Assembly: GCA_048594725.1 (NCBI GenBank)
Contig: JBMDXA010000164.1
Coordinates: forward strand, 1 to 64,000
DNA: 64,000 nucleotides
Direction of reading: 5' to 3'
From: JAFDZV01 sp048594725
GTDB lineage: Bacteria; Bacteroidota; Ignavibacteria; OLB7
Shown here: positions 1-8,488 of the stretch, one piece after another
How the letters are laid out: each line of letters starts with the position of its first letter
How positions within the stretch are numbered: position 1 is the first letter of the stretch
Made by a program: the position numbers and the translations under genes
Notes under the pieces: model-generated
The model's input: only the letters and a program-made list of their open reading frames with translations
What the model was told of the DNA's origin: nothing
Databases searched by the model: none

Positions 1-166
1 CCGGACCGAACCCGCCGTACAGGCCGAAGAACCAGAGCGGACGGGAGGCATCGCCCGCTGCCGGTACGTTCCGTGCGCTATCGGACTGGCCGAAAGCAAC
101 GCAGGCCATGCCGATCAGCATGGCCTGAGCCGTTAGAAGAATTCTATATCGTAGGCGTTTCCGCAC
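1..166 (-). CDS. N-terminal part of a secreted or outer-membrane protein (cut by window edge)
   Basis: Reading the minus strand from a GTG at 166 gives 55 open codons that run off the window. A GGAG box lies five bases before the GTG, which decides the start. The product begins with a basic stretch (MRKRLRYR), a hydrophobic core and a likely signal peptidase site after VAFG, so it is exported. The first mature residues include LWFFGLYGGFGP, an aromatic/glycine pattern often seen at the start of outer-membrane beta-barrel proteins of the FCB group. It lies 79 bases after the anti-sigma gene on the same strand and may belong to that operon. The family cannot be named from this fragment. Confidence 0.6.
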   Translation of the reverse strand, partial: MRKRLRYRILLTAQAMLIGMACVAFGQSDSARNVPAAGDASRPLWFFGLYGGFGP

Positions 167-245
167 TGTTGCTCCGGCCGGGTTTTATCTGCTCCAAAGA
201 TACGACCCGAAGGCGTGCGGCACGTAGAAACCGACGCGGGCTCCC

Positions 246-875
246 CTACTTATTATTCTCGGGAACGATCTTCGTCCCCTGATCGATATTCGTCTTGTTG
301 GAGGTATCCAGACGGAGGGCGGGCTTCTTCTGCCCTGCGGCCTTCGTAGCGGAAGTTCCCTGCTCGGCCACCCTGGCACCGGTACGGTTCTTCGGCGCAT
401 CGCTCTTTGCGGCGGCAGGGGGCGCGGCGGCCGGTTCGGTAACCTTCACCTCGTCGCTCTTCGGCATCTCCAGCGTGGCCGGGGCCTGCGAGGGAACGGG
501 GGCGGTACTGACCGCGGGGGCCGGAGCAGCGGGCGCCACGGTATCCGGACCGGAATTGTTCAGCATCACGATCGAAACGCCTCCGGCCACCACCGCCGAC
601 AGACCGACCGCGACCTTGGCAGTGAGCCAGGAGAGGGCGCCACCGCCGACGGTTTCCGGCACGGCGCCCAGAGCGGCGGTCACCACCGACCTGTCCAGCC
701 GCGCAGACGGAACCAGCGATGCCGCATCGGAACTCAGCATCATATGCAGGCTCCTGTGCTGCTCGTAGAGTGAGCGGGCCGCGGGGGAAGCGCTCATTTC
801 GGCCTGGAGCCGCGACTCCTCCTGCGGAGTCAGCGTCCCGTCGAAATGGCCCAGGATAAGATCTTCGGTCGTCAT
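246..875 (-). CDS. Anti-sigma factor, single-pass membrane protein
   Basis: A 209-residue protein that starts inside the stop of the upstream ECF sigma gene (ATGA overlap, 872-875), so the two are translationally coupled. The first 55 residues (FDGTLTPQEESRLQAEM and following) resemble the cytosolic sigma-binding head of anti-sigma factors, although the HxxxCxxC zinc motif of the zf-HC2 class is absent. A membrane segment lies at about 80-106 (WLTAKVAVGLSAVVAGGVSI). The rest is a Pro/Ala-rich periplasmic tail ending in a basic Lys/Asn-rich stretch. By family analogy it sequesters the neighbouring sigma factor until an envelope signal releases it. No protease partner is nearby. The role rests mainly on context and topology. 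Confidence 0.78.
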   Translation of the reverse strand: MTTEDLILGHFDGTLTPQEESRLQAEMSASPAARSLYEQHRSLHMMLSSDAASLVPSARLDRSVVTAALGAVPETVGGGALSWLTAKVAVGLSAVVAGGVSIVMLNNSGPDTVAPAAPAPAVSTAPVPSQAPATLEMPKSDEVKVTEPAAAPPAAAKSDAPKNRTGARVAEQGTSATKAAGQKKPALRLDTSNKTNIDQGTKIVPENNK

Positions 876-1429
876 ACCTTGTCGAGAAAATATGGAGCGA
901 GTGTTTCGTGTAATCTCTGCTTTGCTCTGAAGATCCTGACCTTGACGGTTGCGAGCTTCGTCTCGGTGAGATCGGCGATTTCCTGATAGCTCAGGCCGTT
1001 ATACACCCTCAACACCAGCGGCTCGCGAAGATCGGCCGGGAGTTTGTCGATGGCATCCTTCAGAATTTCGAGACTCTGGTCGTACTCGGCCTCGTCGGCC
1101 GGAGTTTGCAGCGTCTCCTGGACCTCTTCAATCGCCACATGCGACACCTTGTCGCGCAATGCGTTCAAGCAGAGATTGCGTGCGATCGCGAACAGCCACG
1201 CCGAGAAGCTTCCCCCCTGAAATCGTTGCCGCTTCCGGGATACCCGGACGAACACCTCCTGGAAGAGATCATCGGCATGTTCCTTCGAGCTTACCATCCG
1301 CACGCAGTATGCATAGACCCTGCGGTTATAACGGTTGTAGAGCTCTACGAACGCCTTTTCTTCCCCCGCTTTAAAGCGGTCCATCAACGATTCATCACTG
1401 GTCTGCGAGTCGGGCGATCTATCACGCAT
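872..1429 (-). CDS. ECF-family RNA polymerase sigma factor
   Basis: A 185-residue sigma-70 family protein of normal ECF length. Region 2 is visible at about 15-85 (FVELYNRYNRRVYAYC, then DDLFQEVFVRV and FSAWLFAIARNLCLN). Region 4 follows at about 120-180, with LPADLREPLVLR, the helix-turn-helix LSYQEIADLTETKLATVKVR, and a basic end. A linker containing EEVQETLQTPADEAEYDQ separates them. It directs RNA polymerase to alternative promoters. The following gene overlaps it by four bases and encodes a membrane anti-sigma factor, so the pair should form a regulatory switch responding to the envelope. No ECF-type promoter could be assigned with confidence upstream. Confidence 0.93.
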   Translation of the reverse strand: MRDRSPDSQTSDESLMDRFKAGEEKAFVELYNRYNRRVYAYCVRMVSSKEHADDLFQEVFVRVSRKRQRFQGGSFSAWLFAIARNLCLNALRDKVSHVAIEEVQETLQTPADEAEYDQSLEILKDAIDKLPADLREPLVLRVYNGLSYQEIADLTETKLATVKVRIFRAKQRLHETLAPYFLDKV

Positions 1430-1885
1430 TTGCTGTCAGGAACACAAGGTGAGGGAAAAAGTTTCAGGAATAGTTTTCAGGACGCTGCCCCCGGCAAGGG
1501 TAACTCAAGAGAGAGATAGCAGGTAGCAGCTCATGGCTGGTAGTTGGAAGAGATCCGTAGAGCGGGCATCGGAAACGAATCGATACGCTTCTTCCCCGAT
1601 GATTCCTGCCGGTGCGATATCTCCTTCCCCTGGCATCCCGCTCCGGGCTCCCGGACTTCCCCCCCCTCCCTCTACAATCAATCGCAAATCGCTCCCCGCC
1701 CCAATCGTAAATCCAAAATCGCAGATCGAAAATCACAAATCCCCCCTCCCTATCGTATCTTCACCGCGACGACGATGCGCATCCGGCTTGGCCCTCCTGC
1801 TCTGGAGTCCTCCGCAGAACCATCCTTCTATTCCAAATTGAGCCGAAAAGCGGTAGCTTCCTCGCCCAATTAACCAGACGAACGC
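1430..1885. other. Divergent intergenic region with heptamer repeats
   Basis: About 456 bases separate the sigma gene (minus) and the FlhF-like gene (plus). No convincing gene is present; short open frames here are C-rich or repeat-derived. Degenerate seven-base periodicity is seen at about 1520-1550 and a clear heptamer array at 1676-1742. Promoters for both flanking genes must lie here but cannot be assigned. Confidence 0.6.
1676..1742 (-). repeat. GATTTTS heptanucleotide array, family A
   Basis: Read on the minus strand this contains about five consecutive seven-base units (GATTTGT, GATTTTC, GATCTGC, GATTTTG, GATTTAC), closed by the cap GATTGGGG. A short additional array (GATTTGC) follows towards 1676. 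It belongs to the dispersed family seen at many gene ends in this window. Here it lies upstream of a plus-strand gene with the cap pointing away from that gene. Confidence 0.8.
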
Positions 1886-2851
1886 ATGAATATCCTCCGC
1901 GAGACGGAAGAACTTGGCGAGCACTCCCTGCTCTCTGCCGCGCTTGAAGCGCGCCTGGCACATATCGAGGAGTTGATCGGCGACCTGCACGAGTGGATGC
2001 GCTCCGAACAGGTGGCCTCCCTTCCCGGTCCTTATCGCCGGCTCTTCTCCCATCTGGTCTCGAACGATTTCGAACGGCGCTATGCTGCCAGCATCACACG
2101 CTCGGTATACGGGGCCTATGGCAACCGCGATATCGGCGACGAGGAGCTTATGGAGGCCACCGCCCGCGAAATCGATTCGGCGCTGGAACGGAAGCCGGAG
2201 ACCATGCCCTCGATCACCCGGCGCGAGAGCGGCGAGCGCCCCTTCATCATCGCGCTGGTGGGCGCCTCCGGTGCCGGCAAGACCACGCTGATGTACAAGC
2301 TGGCCGTGCATGCGGTGCTCAATCATGGACTGCGGGTGAAGATAATCTCCAGCGACACCTACAAGATAGGCTCGGTGGAAGGGGTGCAGACCATCGCCGA
2401 TATCCTGAGCGTCCCGTTCGGTATCGCGTTCGATCCGGAGGATATCGTGACGCTGATCGATGAATCGGAGGCCGATCTGGTGGTGCTGGATACCGCCGGC
2501 CGCTCCGATCGCCCCGCCCGCGAGGAGCTGTCGTCGTTCCTGGCGGCCGCCCGCCCGGACGAGACCCATCTGGTCCTGCCGGCGACGATGAGCCAGCGGG
2601 CACTTCAGGAGACCGCCGCGCTCTTCCTGGGCGAGCGCCTGAGCTGCGTCACCTTTACGAAACTTGACGAGGCCCCGTCGCTGGGGGGAATGATCTCCTC
2701 GGCCCGGTGGATGGGGCTGCCGCTCGGCTATATCTCCAGCGGCACCAAGATCCCGGATGATCTTACCTCCTCGGTGGATGCCCCGCTGGGCCACTGGGCG
2801 ATAGAGGGAATCCCCATCCCCGATCATGATCCGGAGGCGCCCCATGTCTAG
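1886..2851 (+). CDS. flhF: FlhF-like SRP-family GTPase
   Basis: A 321-residue protein with a helical N-terminal region (about 1-115) and an SRP-type G domain. The P-loop G1 is GASGAGKTT (126-134), the G3 motif is DTAGR (202-206) and the G4 motif is TKLDE (258-262). An SDTYKIGSVEG segment at about 156-166 matches the SRP-GTPase insertion region, and GLPLGYISSGTKIPDDL near 277-293 is the usual C-terminal signature of FlhF. FlhF proteins place polar flagella or other polar machines. No flagellar gene is in the window. The gene overlaps the next one by eight bases, so they probably work together. FtsY is an alternative but would normally end in a different C-terminal motif. Confidence 0.85.
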   Translation: MNILRETEELGEHSLLSAALEARLAHIEELIGDLHEWMRSEQVASLPGPYRRLFSHLVSNDFERRYAASITRSVYGAYGNRDIGDEELMEATAREIDSALERKPETMPSITRRESGERPFIIALVGASGAGKTTLMYKLAVHAVLNHGLRVKIISSDTYKIGSVEGVQTIADILSVPFGIAFDPEDIVTLIDESEADLVVLDTAGRSDRPAREELSSFLAAARPDETHLVLPATMSQRALQETAALFLGERLSCVTFTKLDEAPSLGGMISSARWMGLPLGYISSGTKIPDDLTSSVDAPLGHWAIEGIPIPDHDPEAPHV

Positions 2852-4280
2852 ACGCTCCCCCCTGCGCTCGATTGCGAGCCTGATCGCCTCGGTGGTTCTC
2901 CTGTCGGCGGCTGCCGTTGCCGGGGATGCCATCGACCTGAAGTGGGAGAAGGATGATGTCCTCCTCCGTTTCTCCGACAGCCTCCGCTACACGGTGGATC
3001 TCGCCGCCAGCGATTCCTCGCAGCTCGTGCTCCGCATCAGCAACGCCCGCCTCCCCCGTTCGGCCGATCAGGGAGGGATCTCCCTTATGGGCCCCGGAGA
3101 ACGCGAAGCTATCCTGACGCAATCCGGGCCCGATGAGCTGCGGCTTACCGTGCGTGCCCCATCGCGTCTGGGCTACGCCTCCGTCTGGCGGCCCTATTCC
3201 AACACCCTGGTGGTGCATACGTTCAACTGGGACAGGCTGGAATATGCCCAGGAGGAATATTACAAGGGGCTCCTCGCGTTCGAGCAGGGGCTGGAAGCGC
3301 AGGGGCTGGAAATACTCCGGATAGCGTACGCCACCGGCGATCCCCGCGCCGCCTCCGTGCTGGGAGTGTATCACGCCCGCCGGGGAGAGTATGCGCTGGC
3401 AAGCCAGTATCTTTCCAAACCCCTCACCGCCGATGACTACGCCGCGCTTGCGGCGATGCAGGCCAAGGGAGGGGATTCCACCGGGGCGGCCAGAAACCAG
3501 GATGCCTCCCGGGAGATGCTTGCCGGGCAGGATACCGCATGGAAACGCTCCAACGCGATAGCCAGACGCAACGATACGGTGCAACAGGTGAACAACGACT
3601 TCTGGAATCTCGCCGATCCGTCCAATAGACAATGGATCTATTTCATCGGAGGGCTCGTCGCCCTTCTGCTGCTCATCGTCCTGGCTATCTGGATCTCCCG
3701 CCGCTCGTCGCGGCGGCCGGTTCAGGAGCCGGCCGCGACCGATCGCACCGCCCCTCCCACACGCCGCGAGACGATAGAGCGGACCGTGGAAGCGCGCGAG
3801 GTGCGCCCGGTACCGGCCGAGCCACACAGAGAACCGGCGCCGCCGGTGCAGACCGTGCCCGAGGCGATCGTGGTGGAAACCCCGGCCCCTCCTCCCGCGG
3901 TCGTACCGGAACCCATCCGCACCGAGGTGCCCCCTCCGGCCGTGGAAACGCCGACGGTGGAGGTAACCCCGGTGGAGAAGGTCGTACCGGCAACGGATCT
4001 GCCGAAGCCGGTCGCGGCCGAAGAGGCGATCGATGTGAAGAGCCGCCCCGCCGAGGGAACCCCGGAACCTTCCGCCCGCCGTCCGCTGCCGACACAGGCC
4101 GCCGAGCTTCGCCGGAAGATCGAGGCGATGCGCGCCGTGCCGGCCCCTCCCCCCGCCCCGCAGAAGAAACCGGCCCCCTCGTCGGAATCGACGATCTCGG
4201 AAGCGCGGCGGCTCCAGCTTTCGCGCGATAGCGTGGAGCTGCGCCGCAGACTTCAGCAGGACCCAGGGAAGGAAGAGTAG
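2844..4280 (+). CDS. FimV-like membrane protein: AMIN-like domain, TPR, TM, proline-rich tail
   Basis: The start at 2844 (MSRRSPLRS) is preferred over an in-frame ATG at 2826, because a CGGAGG box lies just before 2844. The 478-residue product has a signal peptide (about 1-25) and an AMIN-like beta domain (about 27-115, IDLKWEKDDVLLRFSDSLRY). A helical TPR-like stretch (about 120-200) is followed by one membrane span (about 260-282, WIYFIGGLVALLLLIVLAIW). The long Pro/Glu/Val-rich cytoplasmic tail ends in a basic coiled helix. This order of periplasmic domain, single span and extended tail resembles FimV/HubP-type polar landmark proteins, but no LysM domain is visible, so the name is only an analogy. 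Coupling to the FlhF-like gene strengthens a polar-organisation role. Confidence 0.65.
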   Translation: MSRRSPLRSIASLIASVVLLSAAAVAGDAIDLKWEKDDVLLRFSDSLRYTVDLAASDSSQLVLRISNARLPRSADQGGISLMGPGEREAILTQSGPDELRLTVRAPSRLGYASVWRPYSNTLVVHTFNWDRLEYAQEEYYKGLLAFEQGLEAQGLEILRIAYATGDPRAASVLGVYHARRGEYALASQYLSKPLTADDYAALAAMQAKGGDSTGAARNQDASREMLAGQDTAWKRSNAIARRNDTVQQVNNDFWNLADPSNRQWIYFIGGLVALLLLIVLAIWISRRSSRRPVQEPAATDRTAPPTRRETIERTVEAREVRPVPAEPHREPAPPVQTVPEAIVVETPAPPPAVVPEPIRTEVPPPAVETPTVEVTPVEKVVPATDLPKPVAAEEAIDVKSRPAEGTPEPSARRPLPTQAAELRRKIEAMRAVPAPPPAPQKKPAPSSESTISEARRLQLSRDSVELRRRLQQDPGKEE

Positions 4281-4357
4281 GGGAAAAGAAGAGTGGAAGA
4301 GATATCGGTGCATTCCGGTTTCTTTTCCACCAACCGTCAACTATCAGCAACTCCCTC

Positions 4358-4447
4358 ATGGAGACCCTGACCACGCTCTCGATTCTCTGGACGGCGATTC
4401 TTCTGATCGCCGGGGTGCTTCTGCTGAGGATCGCCCGGAAGAATTGA
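4358..4447 (+). CDS. Possible 29-residue single-span membrane peptide
   Basis: ATG at 4358 opens a 29-codon frame whose product is one hydrophobic helix (LSILWTAILLIAGVLLLRIA) with the basic end RKN. It sits 77 bases after the FimV-like gene and just before a strong hairpin, consistent with being the last gene of that transcript. No good ribosome binding site is visible, and the sequence just upstream (4330-4352) is a degenerate heptamer repeat, so it may be spurious. Confidence 0.4.
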   Translation: METLTTLSILWTAILLIAGVLLLRIARKN

Positions 4448-4472
4448 ATCGCAATCGCGCACCGAATACAGA

Positions 4473-4510
4473 ACAGCGGCCCGGATGAACTATATCATCC
4501 GGGCCGCTGT
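4473..4510. terminator. Perfect 16-bp hairpin between convergent genes
   Basis: ACAGCGGCCCGGATGA and its exact complement flank a six-base loop. There is no T-run. The position between a plus-strand operon and a convergent minus-strand gene suggests a bidirectional terminator. Confidence 0.75.
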
Positions 4511-4616
4511 GCATTACGGCATGTTCCATCACGCCGCGATATCGTATCGCGATGCATTATGAGTCGGCAGAGCGAATCCCTTGTTCTGCATGCTATCGGA
4601 ATCCGCTCTGAAATCC

Positions 4617-5567
4617 CTACGGCAATCCGAGCGAACGGCGCAACGAGTCATCGGCAGTGGAGTTGCGGGTCCAGTAATCTATCATCAGTTCGTGGGTGCG
4701 CGTGGCCCTGGTGGTAAGCATCTGAGCACGCGGGCCGAACCCATCACGGTAGGTCTCGCTCCAGGAGATGATCCTGAAGGGAAATCGTTTCTCGAACTCG
4801 ATGGCGAGCGTGCGCTGGGAGCCGGGATATTCGATCGTGTACCGGACAAGTTCCTGGCCGGAGGAATCGGCGCCCAGTTCGGCGAGCGAGGCTCGTGCAT
4901 CCTCCGCCGCAAGATCGATATGGCGCAGGCGGGAACTCATGGTCCCCGGGATCATCCGGATCTCACCGGTGGGAAGCGTGGATGGGGCAAGCCGGATACG
5001 AGTCCAGATCTCATCCTCCAGCATAGCTGGATCGAGCGAGAATTCCCGGTCTCCCTCCTTCTCAAAATAGGAGAATGAGCGCACATCGTACGCGGTGTTC
5101 CGAAAATTAAGCTGCGTATAGGTATGGCCGCACCACTCCTGCGCCGAGGTAGTCACCTTGAGCGCGGCGGGGCCGGTCCCGACATCCACCGGCGTAAACA
5201 CCGACGACATCATCGAATACGGATAAATACCGGTAGAGAATTTCTTGGTGAAATTCATTTTCAGAACCGGCACCACTTTTTTTCCTGACGGATCGGATTC
5301 CAGCTTCACCTGTTTATCCCCCAGAAAATCCTCCGTCACGAAAATCAGCACGGCATCGCCGTCACGCAGTTCGCCGTAGCGCGCCTGCTGAAGCGCATAC
5401 CGGGTCACCTCCGCCTTCCCCTGATTCCAGTACGCTGAAAATTCGGGCGTGCGCACCACCGGCTTCAGCGCCGCCGCCCTGTCCTGGCTGCCGACATCGG
5501 AGCAGGCCGCCGTGCAGAAGAGGGCGACCCACGCCATCATGGCCGATACAAGCTTGATGATATTCAT
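4617..5567 (-). CDS. Predicted lipoprotein of unknown function
   Basis: A 316-residue protein with a lipoprotein signal: a hydrophobic core (about 5-19) followed by the lipobox TAAC with Cys at 22. The mature part carries two recognisable stretches, a beta-rich region with WCGHTYTQLNFR and a later YPGSQRTLAIEFEKRFPFRI. Proteins with these features occur in Bacteroidota and are sometimes labelled as septum formation inhibitor Maf, but the Maf nucleotide-pyrophosphatase motifs are absent here, so that label would be wrong. The likely location is the periplasmic face of a membrane. The gene stands alone between two transcription boundaries and its substrate or partner is unknown. Confidence 0.75.
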   Translation of the reverse strand: MNIIKLVSAMMAWVALFCTAACSDVGSQDRAAALKPVVRTPEFSAYWNQGKAEVTRYALQQARYGELRDGDAVLIFVTEDFLGDKQVKLESDPSGKKVVPVLKMNFTKKFSTGIYPYSMMSSVFTPVDVGTGPAALKVTTSAQEWCGHTYTQLNFRNTAYDVRSFSYFEKEGDREFSLDPAMLEDEIWTRIRLAPSTLPTGEIRMIPGTMSSRLRHIDLAAEDARASLAELGADSSGQELVRYTIEYPGSQRTLAIEFEKRFPFRIISWSETYRDGFGPRAQMLTTRATRTHELMIDYWTRNSTADDSLRRSLGLP

Positions 5568-5657
5568 AAGGGAGCAGCGTATTAGTCGATATAGGAAACA
5601 TGGTTCGCGGACACCGGGGGAGGCCAGTGGCCGGTCTGTGCTTCCAGTTGAACTGGC

Positions 5658-5723
5658 AACGGGCTACCGGCCACGGACCGTTTCCCCAATCGAACATCCA
5701 ACATCGTAGATCGAATATTCCCC
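5658..5723 (-). repeat. Two adjoining heptamer arrays (families B and A)
   Basis: At 5658-5680 the plus strand has seven-base units of the form ACGGGCT, ACCGGCC, ACGGACC. At 5684-5723 the minus strand has GATCTAC, GATGTTG and GATGTTC, then the cap GATTGGGG. Both fill the gap just after the stop of the M28 peptidase, with the cap pointing away from that gene. Confidence 0.75.
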
Positions 5724-5724
5724 G

Positions 5725-7554
5725 CTACCTGCTTCCCAGCTCCACGGTAGCCTTCATGGTCTCTTCGCCGCGGAGAAATTCCACCTCCACTTTTTCCTTC
5801 GGACGGAACTCGCCGAGCGCGTAGGTGTAATCGTAGATATTATTGATCTCCTTCGGCCCCATCTTCACGATGATATCTCCCTCCTGAAGCCCGGCCTTTG
5901 CCGCAGGTCCCCCCTCGGAAACACCGCTCAGGCGAAGCCCCTTCCCCTCGAAAGCATAATCGGGGATGGTGCCCACATAGACACGGAAACCGGTATTGGC
6001 GCGGGTGGCATTGGTTTCGGTCTTGGTGAACTGAAGGCGCCCGCTGCGGCTTGCGATCCAGTCGGCCGATTCCTGCACCATGCCGAGCACCTTCACCATG
6101 CCGTCGTAATTGATCCTGTCCCAGGTATCGGAGGGACGATGATAATCGGGATGCAGGCCGGTAAAGAAAAAGAGCACCGGAATATCCTTCCGGTAGAAAC
6201 TCGTATGATCGCTCGGGCCGTACCCGTCGCTGATCTGCTTCAGCGTGAAGCGATCCCCCGCGTTCAGCGAATCCATAAGCCCCTTCCAGGAGGGGGAGGT
6301 GCCGATGCCGTACACCACGAGCGTATTGGAATCCAGCCGGCCGATCATATCCATATTGATCATGGCCGCAACACGGTCGGCCGGGAAACCCTTTTCCGCA
6401 ACGATGGCCGACGAGCCCAGCAGCCCCTCCTCCTCGCCGTTGAACGCCATGAAGATGATGGAACGGCCGTTGGAACGGCTCCTGGCATAGTGTTCGGCAA
6501 GCAGCATCATGCCGGCCGTGCCGGAGGCGTTGTCGTCGGCTCCGTAATGAATCTTCCTCATCTTTCCGGCATACAGCGAGCCCTCCCCGCCATGACCGAG
6601 ATGATCGAAATGGGCGCCGACCACCACATACTCATCGCGCAGCTTCGGGTCGTTGCCGGGGAGCACTCCCACAACATTGGGCACCATCTCCCGGGCAAGC
6701 TCCACATCGGTCTTCAGAATAACCCCGTAGCTGGCCGGAGCAAACGAGGCGGGCTGCTTGGTGGCATCGATAAGCTCCTGAAGCGCCGCGATGGAGCGTC
6801 CCTGGGAATCGCGCAGAGCGGCGAAGACGGAATCGCGCGCGATGGCGGCCACGATGCCGGAGTGGAGAAATCCCCGGTCCAGCGCCGGCTCCTGAAGCGT
6901 CCCCTGCGCCTGCGACGGCGCATCGATAAAGATGATGCCGGCGGCCCCATGCTCGCGCGCCACGATCACCTTCCGGGCATACGATTCCTGGGCGCCGAAA
7001 TGGCTGTGGGGATTGCCCGGATCGGGGGAGCCGCGCATCACCAGCACGATCTTGCCGTCGGTGTTCACGCCGGCGTAGTCGTCGTACTTCATCTCCTCGG
7101 AGACGATGCCGTAGCCCACGAACACCAGATCACCCTTCACCTCGCCGGCCTCGCTGAACCCCATCGGGTTGAAATCCCTGCCGGGCTCCAGGCGTACGGG
7201 CTTCTCCTTCTCCCGCACGATCGTCAGCTCGTTCCCCTTGCCCACCTTCAGTCCCACCGGATAGGAGAACGAATGGGTATAGCCGGAGAAGCCATCGGCG
7301 GCCAGCGGGACCAGCCCGTAGTTCTTGAACTCCCGGATGATATACTCGGCGGCGGTCTTGTTCCCCCCGCTGGCGGTACGGCGTCCTTCGAGTTCTTCGC
7401 CGGCCAGATATTTGATATGGGCAACAAGCCGGTCCTTCCACCATCCGCGTCCGGGATCATTGCCGGAAGGCTGTGCGTGGGCTCCGTGGATGCCCGCCAG
7501 GAGCACCAACGGGAGCAAGAGGAACCGACGGGGTGTCATACGATTGCGCTGCAT
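5725..7554 (-). CDS. Secreted M28 family zinc metallopeptidase with PA and PDZ domains
   Basis: A 609-residue protein with an N-terminal signal peptide ending near AHAQ. A protease-associated (PA) domain interrupts the N-terminal part (about 120-260). The M28 catalytic core follows (about 285-500), with zinc ligands and catalytic residues visible in HFDHLGH, GADDNASG, NGEEEG, NMDMIG and DYHRPSDT. A PDZ domain closes the protein (about 520-605, GLRLSGVSEGGPAAKAGLQEGD). It should hydrolyse peptides as an aminopeptidase in the periplasm or outside the cell. An alternative ATG lies five codons in, and neither start has a clear ribosome binding site. Coding density and codon use match its neighbours. 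Confidence 0.93.
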   Translation of the reverse strand: MQRNRMTPRRFLLLPLVLLAGIHGAHAQPSGNDPGRGWWKDRLVAHIKYLAGEELEGRRTASGGNKTAAEYIIREFKNYGLVPLAADGFSGYTHSFSYPVGLKVGKGNELTIVREKEKPVRLEPGRDFNPMGFSEAGEVKGDLVFVGYGIVSEEMKYDDYAGVNTDGKIVLVMRGSPDPGNPHSHFGAQESYARKVIVAREHGAAGIIFIDAPSQAQGTLQEPALDRGFLHSGIVAAIARDSVFAALRDSQGRSIAALQELIDATKQPASFAPASYGVILKTDVELAREMVPNVVGVLPGNDPKLRDEYVVVGAHFDHLGHGGEGSLYAGKMRKIHYGADDNASGTAGMMLLAEHYARSRSNGRSIIFMAFNGEEEGLLGSSAIVAEKGFPADRVAAMINMDMIGRLDSNTLVVYGIGTSPSWKGLMDSLNAGDRFTLKQISDGYGPSDHTSFYRKDIPVLFFFTGLHPDYHRPSDTWDRINYDGMVKVLGMVQESADWIASRSGRLQFTKTETNATRANTGFRVYVGTIPDYAFEGKGLRLSGVSEGGPAAKAGLQEGDIIVKMGPKEINNIYDYTYALGEFRPKEKVEVEFLRGEETMKATVELGSR

Positions 7555-7701
7555 GTCGTCTATGCGTTTAAAGCTGATAACTGGAAGAGAGAGTGGGAAC
7601 CGGCCGCTGCCGCGCAGCTCCGCGAGCAGGCCAAGATCAGATCCGCACGCCCCGCATGAAGGTCGCGTTCCCGGAATATGATACTATTTCCCCGAAACGA
7701 C

Positions 7702-7723
7702 GAAGCCCCCATGCGGGGGCTTC
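7702..7723 (-). terminator. Terminator hairpin downstream of bcp
   Basis: GAAGCCCCC and its exact complement GGGGGCTTC flank a four-base loop. It lies after bcp and before the M28 peptidase gene, both on the minus strand, so it most likely ends the bcp transcript. Confidence 0.75.
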
Positions 7724-7796
7724 ATCCTTTGAAACGTTTACGCCATCGGAGCCGGGACTCATGCGGCAGCCTTCGTCATACCGCTGCCGCCCCCTG

Positions 7797-7904
7797 TTCT
7801 TCAATCGCACATCGAAAATGCGGCCAGAGAGCCGGGCCCCTGCGGCAGTAGGCATCATTCCTGCCGCGCTCTTCTTCAATCGAAAATCGGCGATCGAAAA
7901 TCCC
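7797..7904 (-). repeat. GATTTTS heptamer arrays, family A
   Basis: On the minus strand 7877-7904 reads GATTTTC, GATCGCC, GATTTTC, then GATTGAAG. A shorter copy at 7797-7821 ends in the same GATTGAAG cap. They directly follow the bcp stop codon, in the usual orientation for a gene 3' end. Confidence 0.75.
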
Positions 7905-7905
7905 C

Positions 7906-8358
7906 TTACGAGCCTCCCAGCATCTTGATCTCGTTCATCACCTCGGCGGCATGGCCGCGCGGGTTCACCTCTCCCCACACCTTCTTGATCTCTCCCTCGG
8001 TATCGATCAGATAGGTGATGCGCGACGCGTAGCTCCCCTGGCGGGGGACTTCGTAGGCATCGCAGATGGCGCCGTCGGCATCCACCAGCAGGGGGAAGTT
8101 CAGAGAGAATTTGCTGGTGAAATCCTGGTGCGACTGCTGGTCATCGGTGCTGACGCCGAAGACCACGGCATCCAGCGAATCGTACTCGGGCTTGCTGTCG
8201 CGGAACTCGCATGCCTCTATGGTGCATCCGGGGGTATCATCCTTCGGATAGAAATAGAGCACGACATTATTTTTTCCATGAAAATCATGGAGCGAAACGG
8301 TCTCGCCACTCGTCGTGGTAGCGGTAAAATCCGGAGCCTTATCACCTGCTTGCAGCAT
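7906..8358 (-). CDS. bcp: Thiol peroxidase of the Bcp/PrxQ class
   Basis: A 150-residue thioredoxin-fold peroxiredoxin of normal Bcp length. The peroxidatic cysteine is Cys45 in the motif TPGCT, and a second cysteine five residues on (Cys50, in EACEFRD) matches the intramolecular resolving cysteine of PrxQ/BCP proteins. It reduces hydrogen peroxide and organic hydroperoxides in the cytoplasm using thioredoxin. The N-terminal KAPDFTATT and the GVSTDDQQSHQDF segment are also typical. It is monocistronic, ended by the hairpin at 7702-7723. A perfect 16-bp palindrome about 130 bases upstream of its start (8489-8504) may be an operator. Confidence 0.95.
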   Translation of the reverse strand: MLQAGDKAPDFTATTTSGETVSLHDFHGKNNVVLYFYPKDDTPGCTIEACEFRDSKPEYDSLDAVVFGVSTDDQQSHQDFTSKFSLNFPLLVDADGAICDAYEVPRQGSYASRITYLIDTEGEIKKVWGEVNPRGHAAEVMNEIKMLGGS

Positions 8359-8417
8359 GAGTATTCCTGTTATGAGTAAGTAGATGCAGCCGGCATTGCG
8401 GCGCCGGCCCGGTAATG

Positions 8418-8450
8418 GTCCGTGGCCGGTAGTCCGTAGCCGGTCGCTGG
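8418..8450 (-). repeat. ACSGRCY heptanucleotide array, family B
   Basis: The minus strand reads as successive seven-base units ACCGGCT, ACGGACT, ACCGGCC, ACGGACC. Related arrays occur at 5658-5680, 14360-14386 and 20449-20483. Confidence 0.7.
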
Positions 8451-8488
8451 ATTACGGCGCATTTTTTCACTACCGATGCTTGATACCT

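Larger units (their letters stand above)
7555..7905. other. Intergenic region between bcp and the M28 peptidase
   Basis: No gene is supported. It holds a hairpin terminator (7702-7723) and two short family A heptamer arrays (7797-7821 and 7877-7904), the second directly after the bcp stop. Confidence 0.65.

Noticed and set aside
246..1429. Idea that the sigma/anti-sigma pair forms a Fec-type system with a TonB receptor
   Set aside because: No FecR domain is visible in the anti-sigma factor. The next gene is cut by the window and shows only a signal peptide and a short aromatic/glycine stretch, so there is no evidence of a receptor.
1733..2932. A 399-codon antisense frame opposite the FlhF-like gene
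   Set aside because: The sense strand has SRP-GTPase motifs G1, G3 and G4, while the antisense product has no recognisable domain.
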